Positions 1 to 9,847 of a stretch of DNA of 64,000 nt are shown one piece after another. Both the position numbers and the translations under genes were made by a program. Source of the stretch: Pseudonocardia sp. DSM 110487 (GTDB taxonomy: Bacteria > Actinomycetota > Actinomycetes > Mycobacteriales > Pseudonocardiaceae); NCBI RefSeq assembly GCF_019468565.1, contig NZ_CP080521.1, positions 4,836,001 through 4,900,000 of the forward strand, written 5' to 3'. The notes beneath the pieces are model-generated. The model was given only the letters and a program-made list of their open reading frames with translations. It was not told the DNA's origin and ran no database searches. Every line of letters starts with the position of its first letter. Position 1 is the stretch's first letter.

Positions 1-31
1 CGGCTGGCAGCAGCCGAGAGGGGAACATCGG

Positions 32-304
32 ATGATCGTCTTCACGATACTGGGCTGGATCGTCTTCGGGCTGATCGCGGGCTTCATCGCCCGCGCGATC
101 GTGCCCGGCAAGGACGACATCGGCCTCCTGCGCACGATCGTCCTCGGCTGCGTCGGGTCGGTGATCGGCGGGCTGATCTTCGGGCTGCTGACGGGCGGCC
201 TGCGTGGGTTCGAGCCCTCCGGGTGGATCGGATCGATCATCGGCGCGGTGATCGTGCTCGTCATCTACAACCAGGTCACGGGCCGTAAGCGCAACCGCAC
301 CTGA
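32..304 (+). CDS. GlsB/YeaQ/YmgE family stress-response membrane protein
   Basis: A 90-residue, very hydrophobic protein with three predicted membrane helices (about residues 3-21, 33-54 and 63-80), glycine-rich helix packing (GLIAGFIAR, GSVIGGLIFG) and a basic tail (GRKRNRT). Length and the three-helix plan match the transglycosylase-associated/GlsB family, small inner-membrane proteins linked to envelope and general stress; their biochemical role is unknown. A GAGGGG ribosome-binding site precedes the ATG. It is monocistronic and convergent with the TetR gene downstream. Confidence 0.85.
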   Translation: MIVFTILGWIVFGLIAGFIARAIVPGKDDIGLLRTIVLGCVGSVIGGLIFGLLTGGLRGFEPSGWIGSIIGAVIVLVIYNQVTGRKRNRT

Positions 305-307
305 TCC

Positions 308-326
308 GACCCGGCCCGCGCCGGTC
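308..326. terminator. Candidate hairpin between convergent genes
   Basis: CCGGC and GCCGG arms around a 4-nt loop, extended by GAC/GTC with a one-base bulge, sit in the 30-bp gap between two convergent genes. There is no T-tract, which is common in high-GC actinobacteria. This is a weak candidate. Confidence 0.3.
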
Positions 327-334
327 ACGATCTG

Positions 335-1060
335 TCAACGGTCGTCCAGCGGTACGCGCCGGTCGGCACAGTCCGTTCGGCGGAACGGCCGCTCGTCGTT
401 GTCGGCATTCGCGAGCAGTTCGGGGCGCAGCATGCCGAACAGCACGGTGAGCAGCAGCTCCGCCGTGACGTCGGCGGGCTCCTCCTTGCGGTTGATGCTG
501 CGCAGCAGCAGCAGGTTGACGATCATCCCGCTCACGTCGAGCGCGCTCGGGAACGGGCGGAGCTGACCCGTCTGCTGGCCGTGTTCGATCAGGATCCGCA
601 GCGGGGTGGGCACGGGTGCGAGCGTGCGCGGGTCGCCGTCGTCGGCGGTGTCCGGCGGGCCGCTCACCTTGATCGTGTACTCCTCGACGGCCGACCAGAA
701 GGAAGCCGTGAGCTTGCGGTACCGCTGACTGATGCGGGCGAGGGCCCTGATCTGGTCGGTCAGCGCGTCCACGACGGGGCGGCCAGCGGCGATGTCCCGC
801 TCCGCCTCCGACAGCAACGGGCGCACGAGCGGCCCGTACACCGAGCCCACGAGCACGTGCTTGGACGGGAAGTGGTTGTAGGCCGTTGCGGCGCTGACGC
901 CTGCGGCAGCGGCGACGTCCTCCATCCGGGTGTCCGCCCACCCGCGGCTGCCGAAGGTCGCATCGGCAGCATCCAGCAGCGCCCGCCGTGTTCGGTCACG
1001 CTTCGTACGTGCCGCCCTGGCCCGCGGATCGTCCGGTTCAGCGAGGTCGGAAGCTGCCAT
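335..1060 (-). CDS. TetR/AcrR family transcriptional regulator
   Basis: A 241-residue regulator. The N-terminal TetR DNA-binding domain is clear: RTKRDRTRRALLDAA leads into a helix-turn-helix at about residues 49-68 (VAAAAGVSAATAYNHFPSK). The C-terminal ligand and dimerisation domain (about 75-220) is not diagnostic. The frame stays open upstream, but the start at MAASDL is chosen because the family helix begins about 20 residues later and the extra upstream residues are compositionally unlike protein. It is transcribed alone. A perfect 6-3-6 palindrome lies 48-62 bp upstream and could be its own operator. Target genes and ligand are unknown. Confidence 0.85.
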   Translation of the reverse strand: MAASDLAEPDDPRARAARTKRDRTRRALLDAADATFGSRGWADTRMEDVAAAAGVSAATAYNHFPSKHVLVGSVYGPLVRPLLSEAERDIAAGRPVVDALTDQIRALARISQRYRKLTASFWSAVEEYTIKVSGPPDTADDGDPRTLAPVPTPLRILIEHGQQTGQLRPFPSALDVSGMIVNLLLLRSINRKEEPADVTAELLLTVLFGMLRPELLANADNDERPFRRTDCADRRVPLDDR

Positions 1061-1107
1061 TGAGCGAAGCGTAACCGCTTTCGGCTCGAATTGCTCTTGA
1101 CTCCAAC

Positions 1108-1122
1108 TTGGGTTGGACCCAA
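1108..1122. promoter_or_regulatory. Putative TetR operator palindrome
   Basis: TTGGGT-TGG-ACCCAA is a perfect inverted repeat of 6-nt arms with a 3-nt centre, and an overlapping CCAA/TTGG pair widens the symmetry. It lies 48-62 bp upstream of the TetR start codon, a normal position for an autoregulatory operator. Binding is inferred from symmetry and position only. Confidence 0.4.
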
Positions 1123-1391
1123 ACTCCGTGCTTGAACGTCGAACGACTTCGATCACCGCAGGGCACGGCGGCGATCGAGGCTCCGGAGGGGCAACCGGAA
1201 CGGGCATCTGTGGTCGGGGGACCGAAGCAGGTATCACCGAACGTCCCGGTCGCTCCTCCACAGCATGGATCGGTAGCTCTCAGCAGTAACACCGAGCACG
1301 TCTCAGCACGATCGCAGTACGCGCCGTTCGGCCGACCGGAGGGCGCGCAGCCGCCGGCGATGGCTCCGCCGGCGCAGGGGAGGGGAACCCG

Positions 1392-1484
1392 ATGCACGCG
1401 TCCGATCTGTTGTACGAACGTTTCCGCCGGCGCCACGGGGCAGTGTCCGGCGTCGCTCAGCTCGCCGCGGCAGGCGCGCGATGA
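1392..1484 (+). CDS. Possible 30-residue leader peptide or small protein
   Basis: An ATG about 7 nt after a very strong purine tract (GGGGAGGGG) opens a 30-codon frame encoding a basic peptide that starts MHASDLLYERFRRRHG and ends at TGA. It is 170 bp upstream of the sigma-factor gene on the same strand. The ribosome-binding site is better than those of many real genes in this window, but the peptide matches no family I recognise. It could be a small protein, a leader peptide or chance. Confidence 0.3.
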   Translation: MHASDLLYERFRRRHGAVSGVAQLAAAGAR

Positions 1485-1653
1485 GTGAGGGTCAGCGAGC
1501 GAACCACGAGCACAGCGCCCGCGTGCGGGGCGCGCAAGTGAGCGAGCTTGCGAGCGAATCAAAGTCACAGCGCCTTCGCCCGGCTCGCGAGCCTGCGAGC
1601 GGGCAATCGACTCAGTGCCCGGCGAAGCCGGCCGAGCGCAGCGAGGCCGAGCG

Positions 1654-2379
1654 ATGAGCGCGCCGATGGTGGTCTCCACCGTCGAGGAGACCGGCCGGAC
1701 CGCCGATCTGGCCACCGCACAGGCTGTCGATCAGACCGCGCCGCTGCCGGACACCGCTGTCCCCGTGCTCGGGGCCACGGTTGCGGAGTCCGATCCGCCG
1801 CTCCTCGAGAGCCTGCTGCGGGCCGCGGTCGCAGGCGAGCCCCGCGCGCGCGATCGGCTGCTCGCCGAGATCCACCCGCTCGTGCTGCGGTACTGCCGGG
1901 CACGGCTGGGCCGCCAGGAGACGGTGATGGGCTCGGCCGACGACGTCGCGCAGGAGGTCTGCCTCGCGGTCGTGAACGCGCTGCCGGGTTACACGCTGCG
2001 CGGGCTGTCCTTCCGCGCGTTCGTCTACGGGATCGCCGCCCACAAGGTCACCGACGCGTTCCGAGCCATCGGCCGCAACCGCGCCGAGCCCGTCGCGGAC
2101 ATCCCGGACGCGCCGCTCGCGCACGACGGCCCCGAGTACCACCTCCTGCAGGTCGAGCTCACCGAGCGGCTCGGGGCACTGCTGCACCTGCTCACGCCGC
2201 GGCAGCGCGAGGTGCTCGTGCTGCGCATCGCCGTCGGGCTGTCGGCCGAGGAGACCGCGCAGGCGGTCGGGTCCACGCCGGGCGCGGTCCGCGTCACCCA
2301 GCACAGGGCGCTCAACCGGCTGCGCCGCAAGGTCGTGACGGCCGGTGTCGAGGCCGGCGACGAGGGCGACGAGGAGTAG
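1654..2379 (+). CDS. ECF RNA polymerase sigma factor, SigD/ShbA type
   Basis: A 241-residue sigma-70 factor with only sigma2 (about residues 62-142, including SADDVAQEVCLAV and FVYGIAAHKVTDAFRA) and sigma4 (about 172-226, TPRQREVLVLRIAVGLSAEE and VGSTPGAVRVTQHRAL). These signatures match mycobacterial SigD and streptomycete ShbA, which support expression of growth and starvation genes; ShbA transcribes the principal sigma gene hrdB. The first 45 residues are low complexity. The start MSAPMVV was chosen because family similarity begins well downstream and the longer in-frame start lies in the repeat tract. No anti-sigma gene is adjacent. Confidence 0.85.
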   Translation: MSAPMVVSTVEETGRTADLATAQAVDQTAPLPDTAVPVLGATVAESDPPLLESLLRAAVAGEPRARDRLLAEIHPLVLRYCRARLGRQETVMGSADDVAQEVCLAVVNALPGYTLRGLSFRAFVYGIAAHKVTDAFRAIGRNRAEPVADIPDAPLAHDGPEYHLLQVELTERLGALLHLLTPRQREVLVLRIAVGLSAEETAQAVGSTPGAVRVTQHRALNRLRRKVVTAGVEAGDEGDEE

Positions 2380-2506
2380 GAAACGCCGGGTCATCGGCCG
2401 GGTGCGGCGCCGAGCCCCGACGGTAACGGGATGCGGGCGGGGAGTAACCTGAGGAGATCAAGAGCGGCGATCGCAGTGGGCGCCGCGCGGGATCCGGGGA
2501 GGCTTC

Positions 2507-2902
2507 GTGTCGGCTGGCCAGATCGCGGCGCTGATCGCCGCGGGGGCCTTCGTGGTCCTCGTGCTGCTGCTGGCCGTCCCGCTGCTGAAGCTCGGCCGCA
2601 CGCTCGACGAGGCCACCATCGCCATCCGCAAGGCGCACGAGGGCGGCGACCCGCTGCTGCGTGACGCCCAGACCACGCTGCACCAGGTGAACACGCAGCT
2701 GGAGCGGGTCGACGGCATCACATCGAGCGCGCGCACCGTGTCGAGCAACGTCTCGGTCCTCACGTCGCTGTTCACCGCCACCCTCGGCGGCCCGCTGGTG
2801 CGTGCCGCGGCGTTCAGCTACGGCCTGAACAAGGCGATCAAGGCCCGCCGTGCCGTGCGCGACTCCGGTGCCCACTCCCGTCGGAGGGGGCGTCGGAGGT
2901 GA
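2507..2902 (+). CDS. DUF948 domain-containing membrane protein
   Basis: A 131-residue protein with one N-terminal membrane helix (about residues 5-26, IAALIAAGAFVVLVLLLAVP) followed by an amphipathic, coiled-coil-like stretch (LDEATIAIRKAHEGGDPLLRDA) and a basic tail (SRRRGRRR). This is the usual architecture of DUF948 proteins found upstream of alaS in actinobacteria. The GTG start follows a GGGGAGG site. Its stop overlaps the next GTG by 4 nt, so the two are probably translationally coupled. Function is unknown; an envelope role is inference. Confidence 0.8.
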   Translation: MSAGQIAALIAAGAFVVLVLLLAVPLLKLGRTLDEATIAIRKAHEGGDPLLRDAQTTLHQVNTQLERVDGITSSARTVSSNVSVLTSLFTATLGGPLVRAAAFSYGLNKAIKARRAVRDSGAHSRRRGRRR

Positions 2903-3222
2903 AGCGGCTCTTCTGGCTCGGGCTGGGGCTCGCCGTCGGTGTGTACGCCACCCGGCGGGCGTCCGAGGCGGCCCATGCGCTCACCCCTGCCGGGGTGGGT
3001 GCGAACCTCGCCGACGGCCTGCGTGAGCTGGGCGCCGGGCTCGGGGCGTTCGGCGCCGAGGTGCGCGCCGGGATGACCGAGCGGGAGCAGGAGCTCTCCG
3101 ACCTCGTGGAACGCCGCACCGGGGCTCCGCTGCCCGCGATGAGGGACGCGTTCTCCGACCCCGAGCCCACACCTGCGCGCCGACCGGCTCCCCGCGCGCG
3201 AGCGCGCAGGGCAGGGGCCTGA
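2899..3222 (+). CDS. DUF6167 family protein
   Basis: A 107-residue protein beginning MKRLFWLGLGLAVGVYATRR, a short hydrophobic N-terminus that could anchor or export it. A helical middle (LADGLRELGAGLGAFGAEVR) and a Pro/Arg-rich C-terminus follow. It overlaps the DUF948 gene by the GTGA quartet and precedes alaS, a conserved actinobacterial arrangement. Function is unknown; co-operation with the DUF948 protein at the membrane is inferred from the coupling. Confidence 0.75.
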   Translation: MKRLFWLGLGLAVGVYATRRASEAAHALTPAGVGANLADGLRELGAGLGAFGAEVRAGMTEREQELSDLVERRTGAPLPAMRDAFSDPEPTPARRPAPRARARRAGA

Positions 3223-3348
3223 CGCCGCCAGGCTCGAGCCTGGTCTCCCAGCGCGCGTCCCCCTGCCGTCCCGCGTCCCGCTCGCTGCGGGAGACTGGCC
3301 GCGCCGCCTGAGGATGCCTGCCTCCCGTTCGACCCTTGGAAGCCAACC

Positions 3349-6005
<2,657 letters not shown>

Positions 6006-6009
<4 letters not shown>

Positions 6010-6431
6010 TCCGGGGACGACGCCTCGGCATCGACGTCGGCGCCGTCCGGGTCGGGGTCGCGATCTGCGACCCGGACGGCGTGCTGGCCACGCCGCTCGT
6101 CACGGTCCCGCGCGACGTCGACGGCGGCTCGGATCTGCGGACGATCGCCGGGCTCGTGGCCGAGTACGAGGCGGTCGGGGCCGTCGTCGGGCTGCCGCGC
6201 ACCCTCGCGGGGCGCGACGGTCCCGCCGCGGAGGCCGCCCGGACCTTCGCCGACGCGCTCAGGGGTGTGCTGGACGTTCCGGTCGAGCTGTCCGACGAGC
6301 GGCTCACCACCGTCGTGGCCACCCGCCAGTTGCGTGAGCGTGGTGTGAAGGGGCGCAAGCAGCGCGCCGTGGTCGACCAGGCCGCGGCCGTCGCGATCCT
6401 GCAGGGCTGGCTGGACGCGCACCGCGGCTGA
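6006..6431 (+). CDS. ruvX: Putative pre-16S rRNA processing nuclease / Holliday junction resolvase-like protein
   Basis: A 141-residue YqgF-type RNase H-fold protein. The first acidic motif is RLGIDVGAVRVGVAI (about residues 6-20). VGLPRTLAGRDGPAA is the family's GLP loop, DERLTTVVA the second acidic motif, and VDQAAAVAILQGWLD carries the last catalytic Asp. In E. coli YqgF matures the 16S 5' end; the resolvase role is by fold. The GTG start overlaps the alaS stop (GTGA), placing it in the alaS-ruvX-mltG operon. Confidence 0.93.
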
Positions 6432-6490
6432 TCACATCCGGATGACCCACCGATGCAGCGTCGTTCACCCGATGGCTACTCTCCGGTGTC

Positions 6491-7999
6491 GTGAACCCGG
6501 ACGGATGGGACCACCCACGGCCGCCCCGCCCCCCGGGTGTCGGCGAGCGACCCGGAGCCCGTCCGGTCCCGCCGCCCCGGGCGCAGGGCAGGCCGCTCCC
6601 GCGCATCGGTTCGGGACCCGCCACGCGCTCCGGCCCGCCGCCGGATTCGGGCCCTCCCACCGTGCCGGTGCCCGTCGTCGGCCCGCGGATGCGCGGCGAT
6701 GCCCGGCGGCCCGGTTCGCCCGAGTCGGCCCAGCGGCCGGCTCCGCCCGAGCCCGCTCCCGGGCCGCGGAACGGCGGGCATGACGTCCCGGCGGCCGCCC
6801 CGCGACCCGAACCCGAGCCGCCGGCCGACCACCGTGATGAACCGGCCGCGGGGCCCGGCGCGAAGCCCGGGAAGAAGCGCACGAAGAAGCGCAGGCGCGC
6901 CGTGGTGCTCCTGCTCTCGGTGCTCCTGCTCGGTGGTGTCGCGGCGGGCGGCGCGTACTCGTTCCTCACCTGGTTCGCCGTCCCCGACTTCGAGGGCGGG
7001 GGCACCGGCGACGTCGTGATCGAGGTCGAGGACGGTGCCTCGACCCGCAGGATCGGCACCGTGCTCGCGGAGAACGGGGTGGTGGCGGCCCCGGAGTCGT
7101 TCACCCGTGCCGCGGAGGACGAGGACCGCATCCGCGCGGTGCAGCCGGGCTTCTACCAGATGCGCAGGCAGATGTCGGGCGCCGCGGCCGTGGACATGAT
7201 GCTGGACCCGGCCTCCCGCGTCGGTGAGCTCGACATCCGCGGCGGCGTGCAGCTCGACGACACGCGCGCGCCCGACGGCACGGTTGCGCCCGGTGTCCTG
7301 AGCCTCATCTCGACCGCCACCTGCGCGCGGCTCGACGGGCAGGAGCGATGCGTCTCGGCGGACGAGCTGCGCGCGGCCATGACCGACACCGACCCGGCCG
7401 CTCTCGGCGTGCCCGAGTGGGCCCTCGAGGGCGTCGGCGCCGCGGAGCCGCGGCGCCGCCTCGAGGGCCTGCTCGTGCCGGGGCGCTACGACGTGCCGCC
7501 CGGCGAGACCGCCGTCGACGTGCTGCGCGGCCTGCTCGCCACATCGGGGGAGCGGCTCGCGGCATCCGGCCTCGTCGCGGGCGCGCAGAGCATCGGCTCG
7601 AGCCCGTACGAGGTGCTCACGATCGCCTCGCTCGTGGAGAAGGAGGCGATCAACCCGGACATGCCCAAGGTGGCCCGGGTGATCTACAACCGGCTCGGCG
7701 CCGGACGGCGGCTCGAGCTGGACTCGATGGTGAACTACCCGCTGGACCTGCAGGCGCTGCGCACCACCGCGGAGGATCGCGCACGACCGGGCCCATACAA
7801 CAGTTACGCGGTGGCCGGCCTCCCGCCGACCCCGATCGCCGCGCCGGGGCGGGAGGCGATCGCGGCGGCCCTGGAACCGGAGCCGGGCCCGTGGCTGTAC
7901 TTCGTGCGGTGCCAGTCCGACGGCACGTCCTGCTTCGGGGCGACGATCGACGAGCACAACGCCAACGTCCGCGCGGCCCGGCAGAACGGCGCGTTCTAG
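6491..7999 (+). CDS. mltG: Endolytic murein transglycosylase MltG
   Basis: A 502-residue membrane enzyme that cleaves nascent glycan strands and helps end peptidoglycan polymerisation. The first 135 residues are a Pro/Arg-rich cytoplasmic tail, long for the family but usual in actinobacteria. A single membrane helix follows at about 137-158 (VVLLLSVLLLGGVAAGGAYS), then a LysM-like region and the YceG catalytic domain. LVEKEAINPDMPKVARVIYN holds the catalytic Glu, and the C-terminal part contains GLPPTPIAAPG. It lies 59 nt after ruvX and ends convergent with the methyltransferase-fold gene. Confidence 0.93.
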   Translation: MNPDGWDHPRPPRPPGVGERPGARPVPPPRAQGRPLPRIGSGPATRSGPPPDSGPPTVPVPVVGPRMRGDARRPGSPESAQRPAPPEPAPGPRNGGHDVPAAAPRPEPEPPADHRDEPAAGPGAKPGKKRTKKRRRAVVLLLSVLLLGGVAAGGAYSFLTWFAVPDFEGGGTGDVVIEVEDGASTRRIGTVLAENGVVAAPESFTRAAEDEDRIRAVQPGFYQMRRQMSGAAAVDMMLDPASRVGELDIRGGVQLDDTRAPDGTVAPGVLSLISTATCARLDGQERCVSADELRAAMTDTDPAALGVPEWALEGVGAAEPRRRLEGLLVPGRYDVPPGETAVDVLRGLLATSGERLAASGLVAGAQSIGSSPYEVLTIASLVEKEAINPDMPKVARVIYNRLGAGRRLELDSMVNYPLDLQALRTTAEDRARPGPYNSYAVAGLPPTPIAAPGREAIAAALEPEPGPWLYFVRCQSDGTSCFGATIDEHNANVRAARQNGAF

Positions 8000-8017
8000 C
8001 GCCCCGAACCGAAAGGG

Positions 8018-8884
8018 TCAGTCTGCCGGCCTGCCGAAGAAGCCCGGTGGGGGCAGCGGGGACGGCGCGGTGGCCCCGTCCACGGGCACGGCGGCGCCGC
8101 GGGCGAACCGGCGCAGGTCGGCGCCCGCGAGCACGCGGGCCGGGAACGCGTCGCCCGCGGCCATGCGCGCGAGCTCGGCCACCGGAAGCGGCGCCGCCGA
8201 CCCGACGAGGACGAGGTTGCCGAACCTGCGCCCGTGCAGCAGCTGCGGCACCGCCAGCACCACGACCTCGGCGAACACGGCCAATGCCGCGGCGACCTGC
8301 GTGCGGGCGAAGGTGAGCGACCCGCCGTCGGCGACGTTCGCGGCGTAGACCCCGTCGGCGGAGAGGACGGCGGCCGCCGCGCGCACGAACTCCACCGAGG
8401 TGAGGTGCGCCGGCGTGCGCGCGCCGGCGAACACGTCCAGCACCAGGAGGTCGGCCGACCCGGGGGCCACGGTGGCGAGCGCGGCCCGTGCGTCGCCGAC
8501 CATGATCTCGATGCTGGTGTCGTCGGAGGGCAGCCGGGAGGAGACGAGGTCGACGAGGCCCGCGTCCAGCTCGACCACCCGCTGGGGAGATCCGGGCCGG
8601 GTGGCGGCGATGTAGCGGGCGAGGGTCCACGCGCCACCCCCGAGGTGCAGCGCCCGGACCGGCTTGGTGGGCGGGGCCACGAGGTCGGCGACGTGCGCCA
8701 GCCGCCGGACGTACTCGAACTCGAGGTGGGTGGGGTCCTCGAGGTCGACGTGTGACTGCGCGGTGCCGTCCAGCAGAAGGGTCCAGCCCTGGGCCCGATC
8801 GGGGTCGCCGACGAGCTCGGCCGTGCCATGATCCACATCGGCCGTGATGACCGCCCGCGCCACCCGCAATCCCCGCTGCTCCAC
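8018..8884 (-). CDS. Spermidine synthase-like class I SAM-dependent protein
   Basis: A 288-residue protein with a Rossmann methyltransferase/aminopropyltransferase fold. SQSHVDLEDPTHLEFEYVRR-type residues (about 43-61) resemble the spermidine synthase N-terminal signature, RALHLGGGAWTLARYI (about 77-92) is the nucleotide-binding glycine loop, RVVELDAGL gives the acidic residue after strand 2, and VGDARAAL follows. A GTG start is chosen because the spermidine-synthase-like region begins about 20 residues later and a longer reading would overlap the divergent peptidase gene. Activity is unproven: such actinobacterial proteins often lack a known polyamine role. It occupies the place where aroE often sits next to mltG. 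Confidence 0.75.
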   Translation of the reverse strand: MEQRGLRVARAVITADVDHGTAELVGDPDRAQGWTLLLDGTAQSHVDLEDPTHLEFEYVRRLAHVADLVAPPTKPVRALHLGGGAWTLARYIAATRPGSPQRVVELDAGLVDLVSSRLPSDDTSIEIMVGDARAALATVAPGSADLLVLDVFAGARTPAHLTSVEFVRAAAAVLSADGVYAANVADGGSLTFARTQVAAALAVFAEVVVLAVPQLLHGRRFGNLVLVGSAAPLPVAELARMAAGDAFPARVLAGADLRRFARGAAVPVDGATAPSPLPPPGFFGRPAD

Positions 8885-9085
8885 CCCCCGATCCTGCCTT
8901 GTGGACGCCCGCCATGCCCTGTTGGCGGGGATGCATACCGGTCCGACAGGTCGCGGCAAGGTGGCCCGGGACGACCACCTGTTGTCCACCTCGGGGTCCG
9001 GCTGTCCACAGTTGCGCGAACACCGTTGGCCGCGCCCGCCTGGGCGCCGACGATCGAAGGCGCAGGCGGTGCGGAGGAGGACGTC

Positions 9086-9805
9086 ATGATGATCGGGTCC
9101 GGGCTGGTCGTCGCGGTGCTCGCCGGTGCGGGCGTGCTGGCCGGCGCTGCCGCGCGGGCGGTGCTGCTGCGGTTGCGCCGGGGGACGCGGATCCCGCCGC
9201 CGTGGTGCGAGCTGGGGGTGGCGGCGCTGTGGGCGGCCGCGGGGGCGGCGTGGGCAGCCGGCGGGTTGCCCGGGGTGTGGGTGCCCGCCGTGCTCGGGCT
9301 GGGCTGGCTCGCCGTCGCGGCCGGGGTGGTCGACGTGCGGCATCGCCGGTTGCCGAACGCCCTCACGGTGCCCGCGTTGCCGGTCGCGCTGCTGCTCCTG
9401 CTGCCGGTCGGGTCAATGGCGGTGGTCCGGGGCTCCTGCGGTGCGGCGGTGGCCGTGGCGGTGCACGTCGCGTTCCACCTCGTCGACCGGCGGGCAGTCG
9501 GGGCGGGTGATGTGAAGCTCGCCGCCCCGCTGGGTGCGGTGCTGGCGGCGGTGGCGTGGCCTGCGCTCGCGCTGGCAGCGGTGCTGGCCGCCGCTTTCAC
9601 CGCGGTGCTCGCGATGACCGCTGCGATCGGTGCGGCAGTCGGTTCGCGGGCAGCGGCGGAGGGCCGGGTTCCGGTGTCGGGGGAGGCACGGGCGGGGCCG
9701 TCGCGGCGGTGGCGGCTCGCGGGCCGGGCCGTCCCGCACGGTCCCTCGATGCTCGCGGCCACGTGGGTCGTCACGGTCGGCCTGCTGACAGTCGTGGCCC
9801 GCTAG
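9086..9805 (+). CDS. A24 family prepilin-type peptidase
   Basis: A 239-residue polytopic membrane aspartic protease with six or more hydrophobic segments. The two catalytic aspartates lie in VVDVRHRRLPN (D83) and GAGDVKLAAPLG (D142, the GxGD motif). It lacks the N-terminal methyltransferase domain of PilD and so resembles the short type used for Flp/Tad or competence-type pilins. Start chosen after a GGAGGAGG site 5 nt upstream. No pilin gene lies nearby, so the substrate must be elsewhere. It precedes aroC, a common actinobacterial context. Confidence 0.88.
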   Translation: MMIGSGLVVAVLAGAGVLAGAAARAVLLRLRRGTRIPPPWCELGVAALWAAAGAAWAAGGLPGVWVPAVLGLGWLAVAAGVVDVRHRRLPNALTVPALPVALLLLLPVGSMAVVRGSCGAAVAVAVHVAFHLVDRRAVGAGDVKLAAPLGAVLAAVAWPALALAAVLAAAFTAVLAMTAAIGAAVGSRAAAEGRVPVSGEARAGPSRRWRLAGRAVPHGPSMLAATWVVTVGLLTVVAR

Positions 9806-9847
9806 GCGCGGGCGCCGCTGGAGGAGGGAGGTGAGAGAATCGCGATC

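Larger units (their letters stand above)
1061..1653. other. Intergenic region with operator palindrome and GCGAGCG-rich tract
   Basis: About 590 bp between the divergent TetR and sigma-factor genes. It holds the TTGGGT/ACCCAA palindrome near the TetR start and a possible 30-codon leader ORF. From about 1440 to 1650 there is a tract full of short GCGAGC/GCTCGC variants on both strands, which look like degenerate REP-type repeats. No tRNA or known riboswitch was seen. Confidence 0.6.

Noticed and set aside
8885..9343. Longer N-terminus for the spermidine-synthase-like protein
   Set aside because: It would overlap the divergent prepilin peptidase gene, whose motifs and ribosome-binding site are clear, and the added residues are low complexity.
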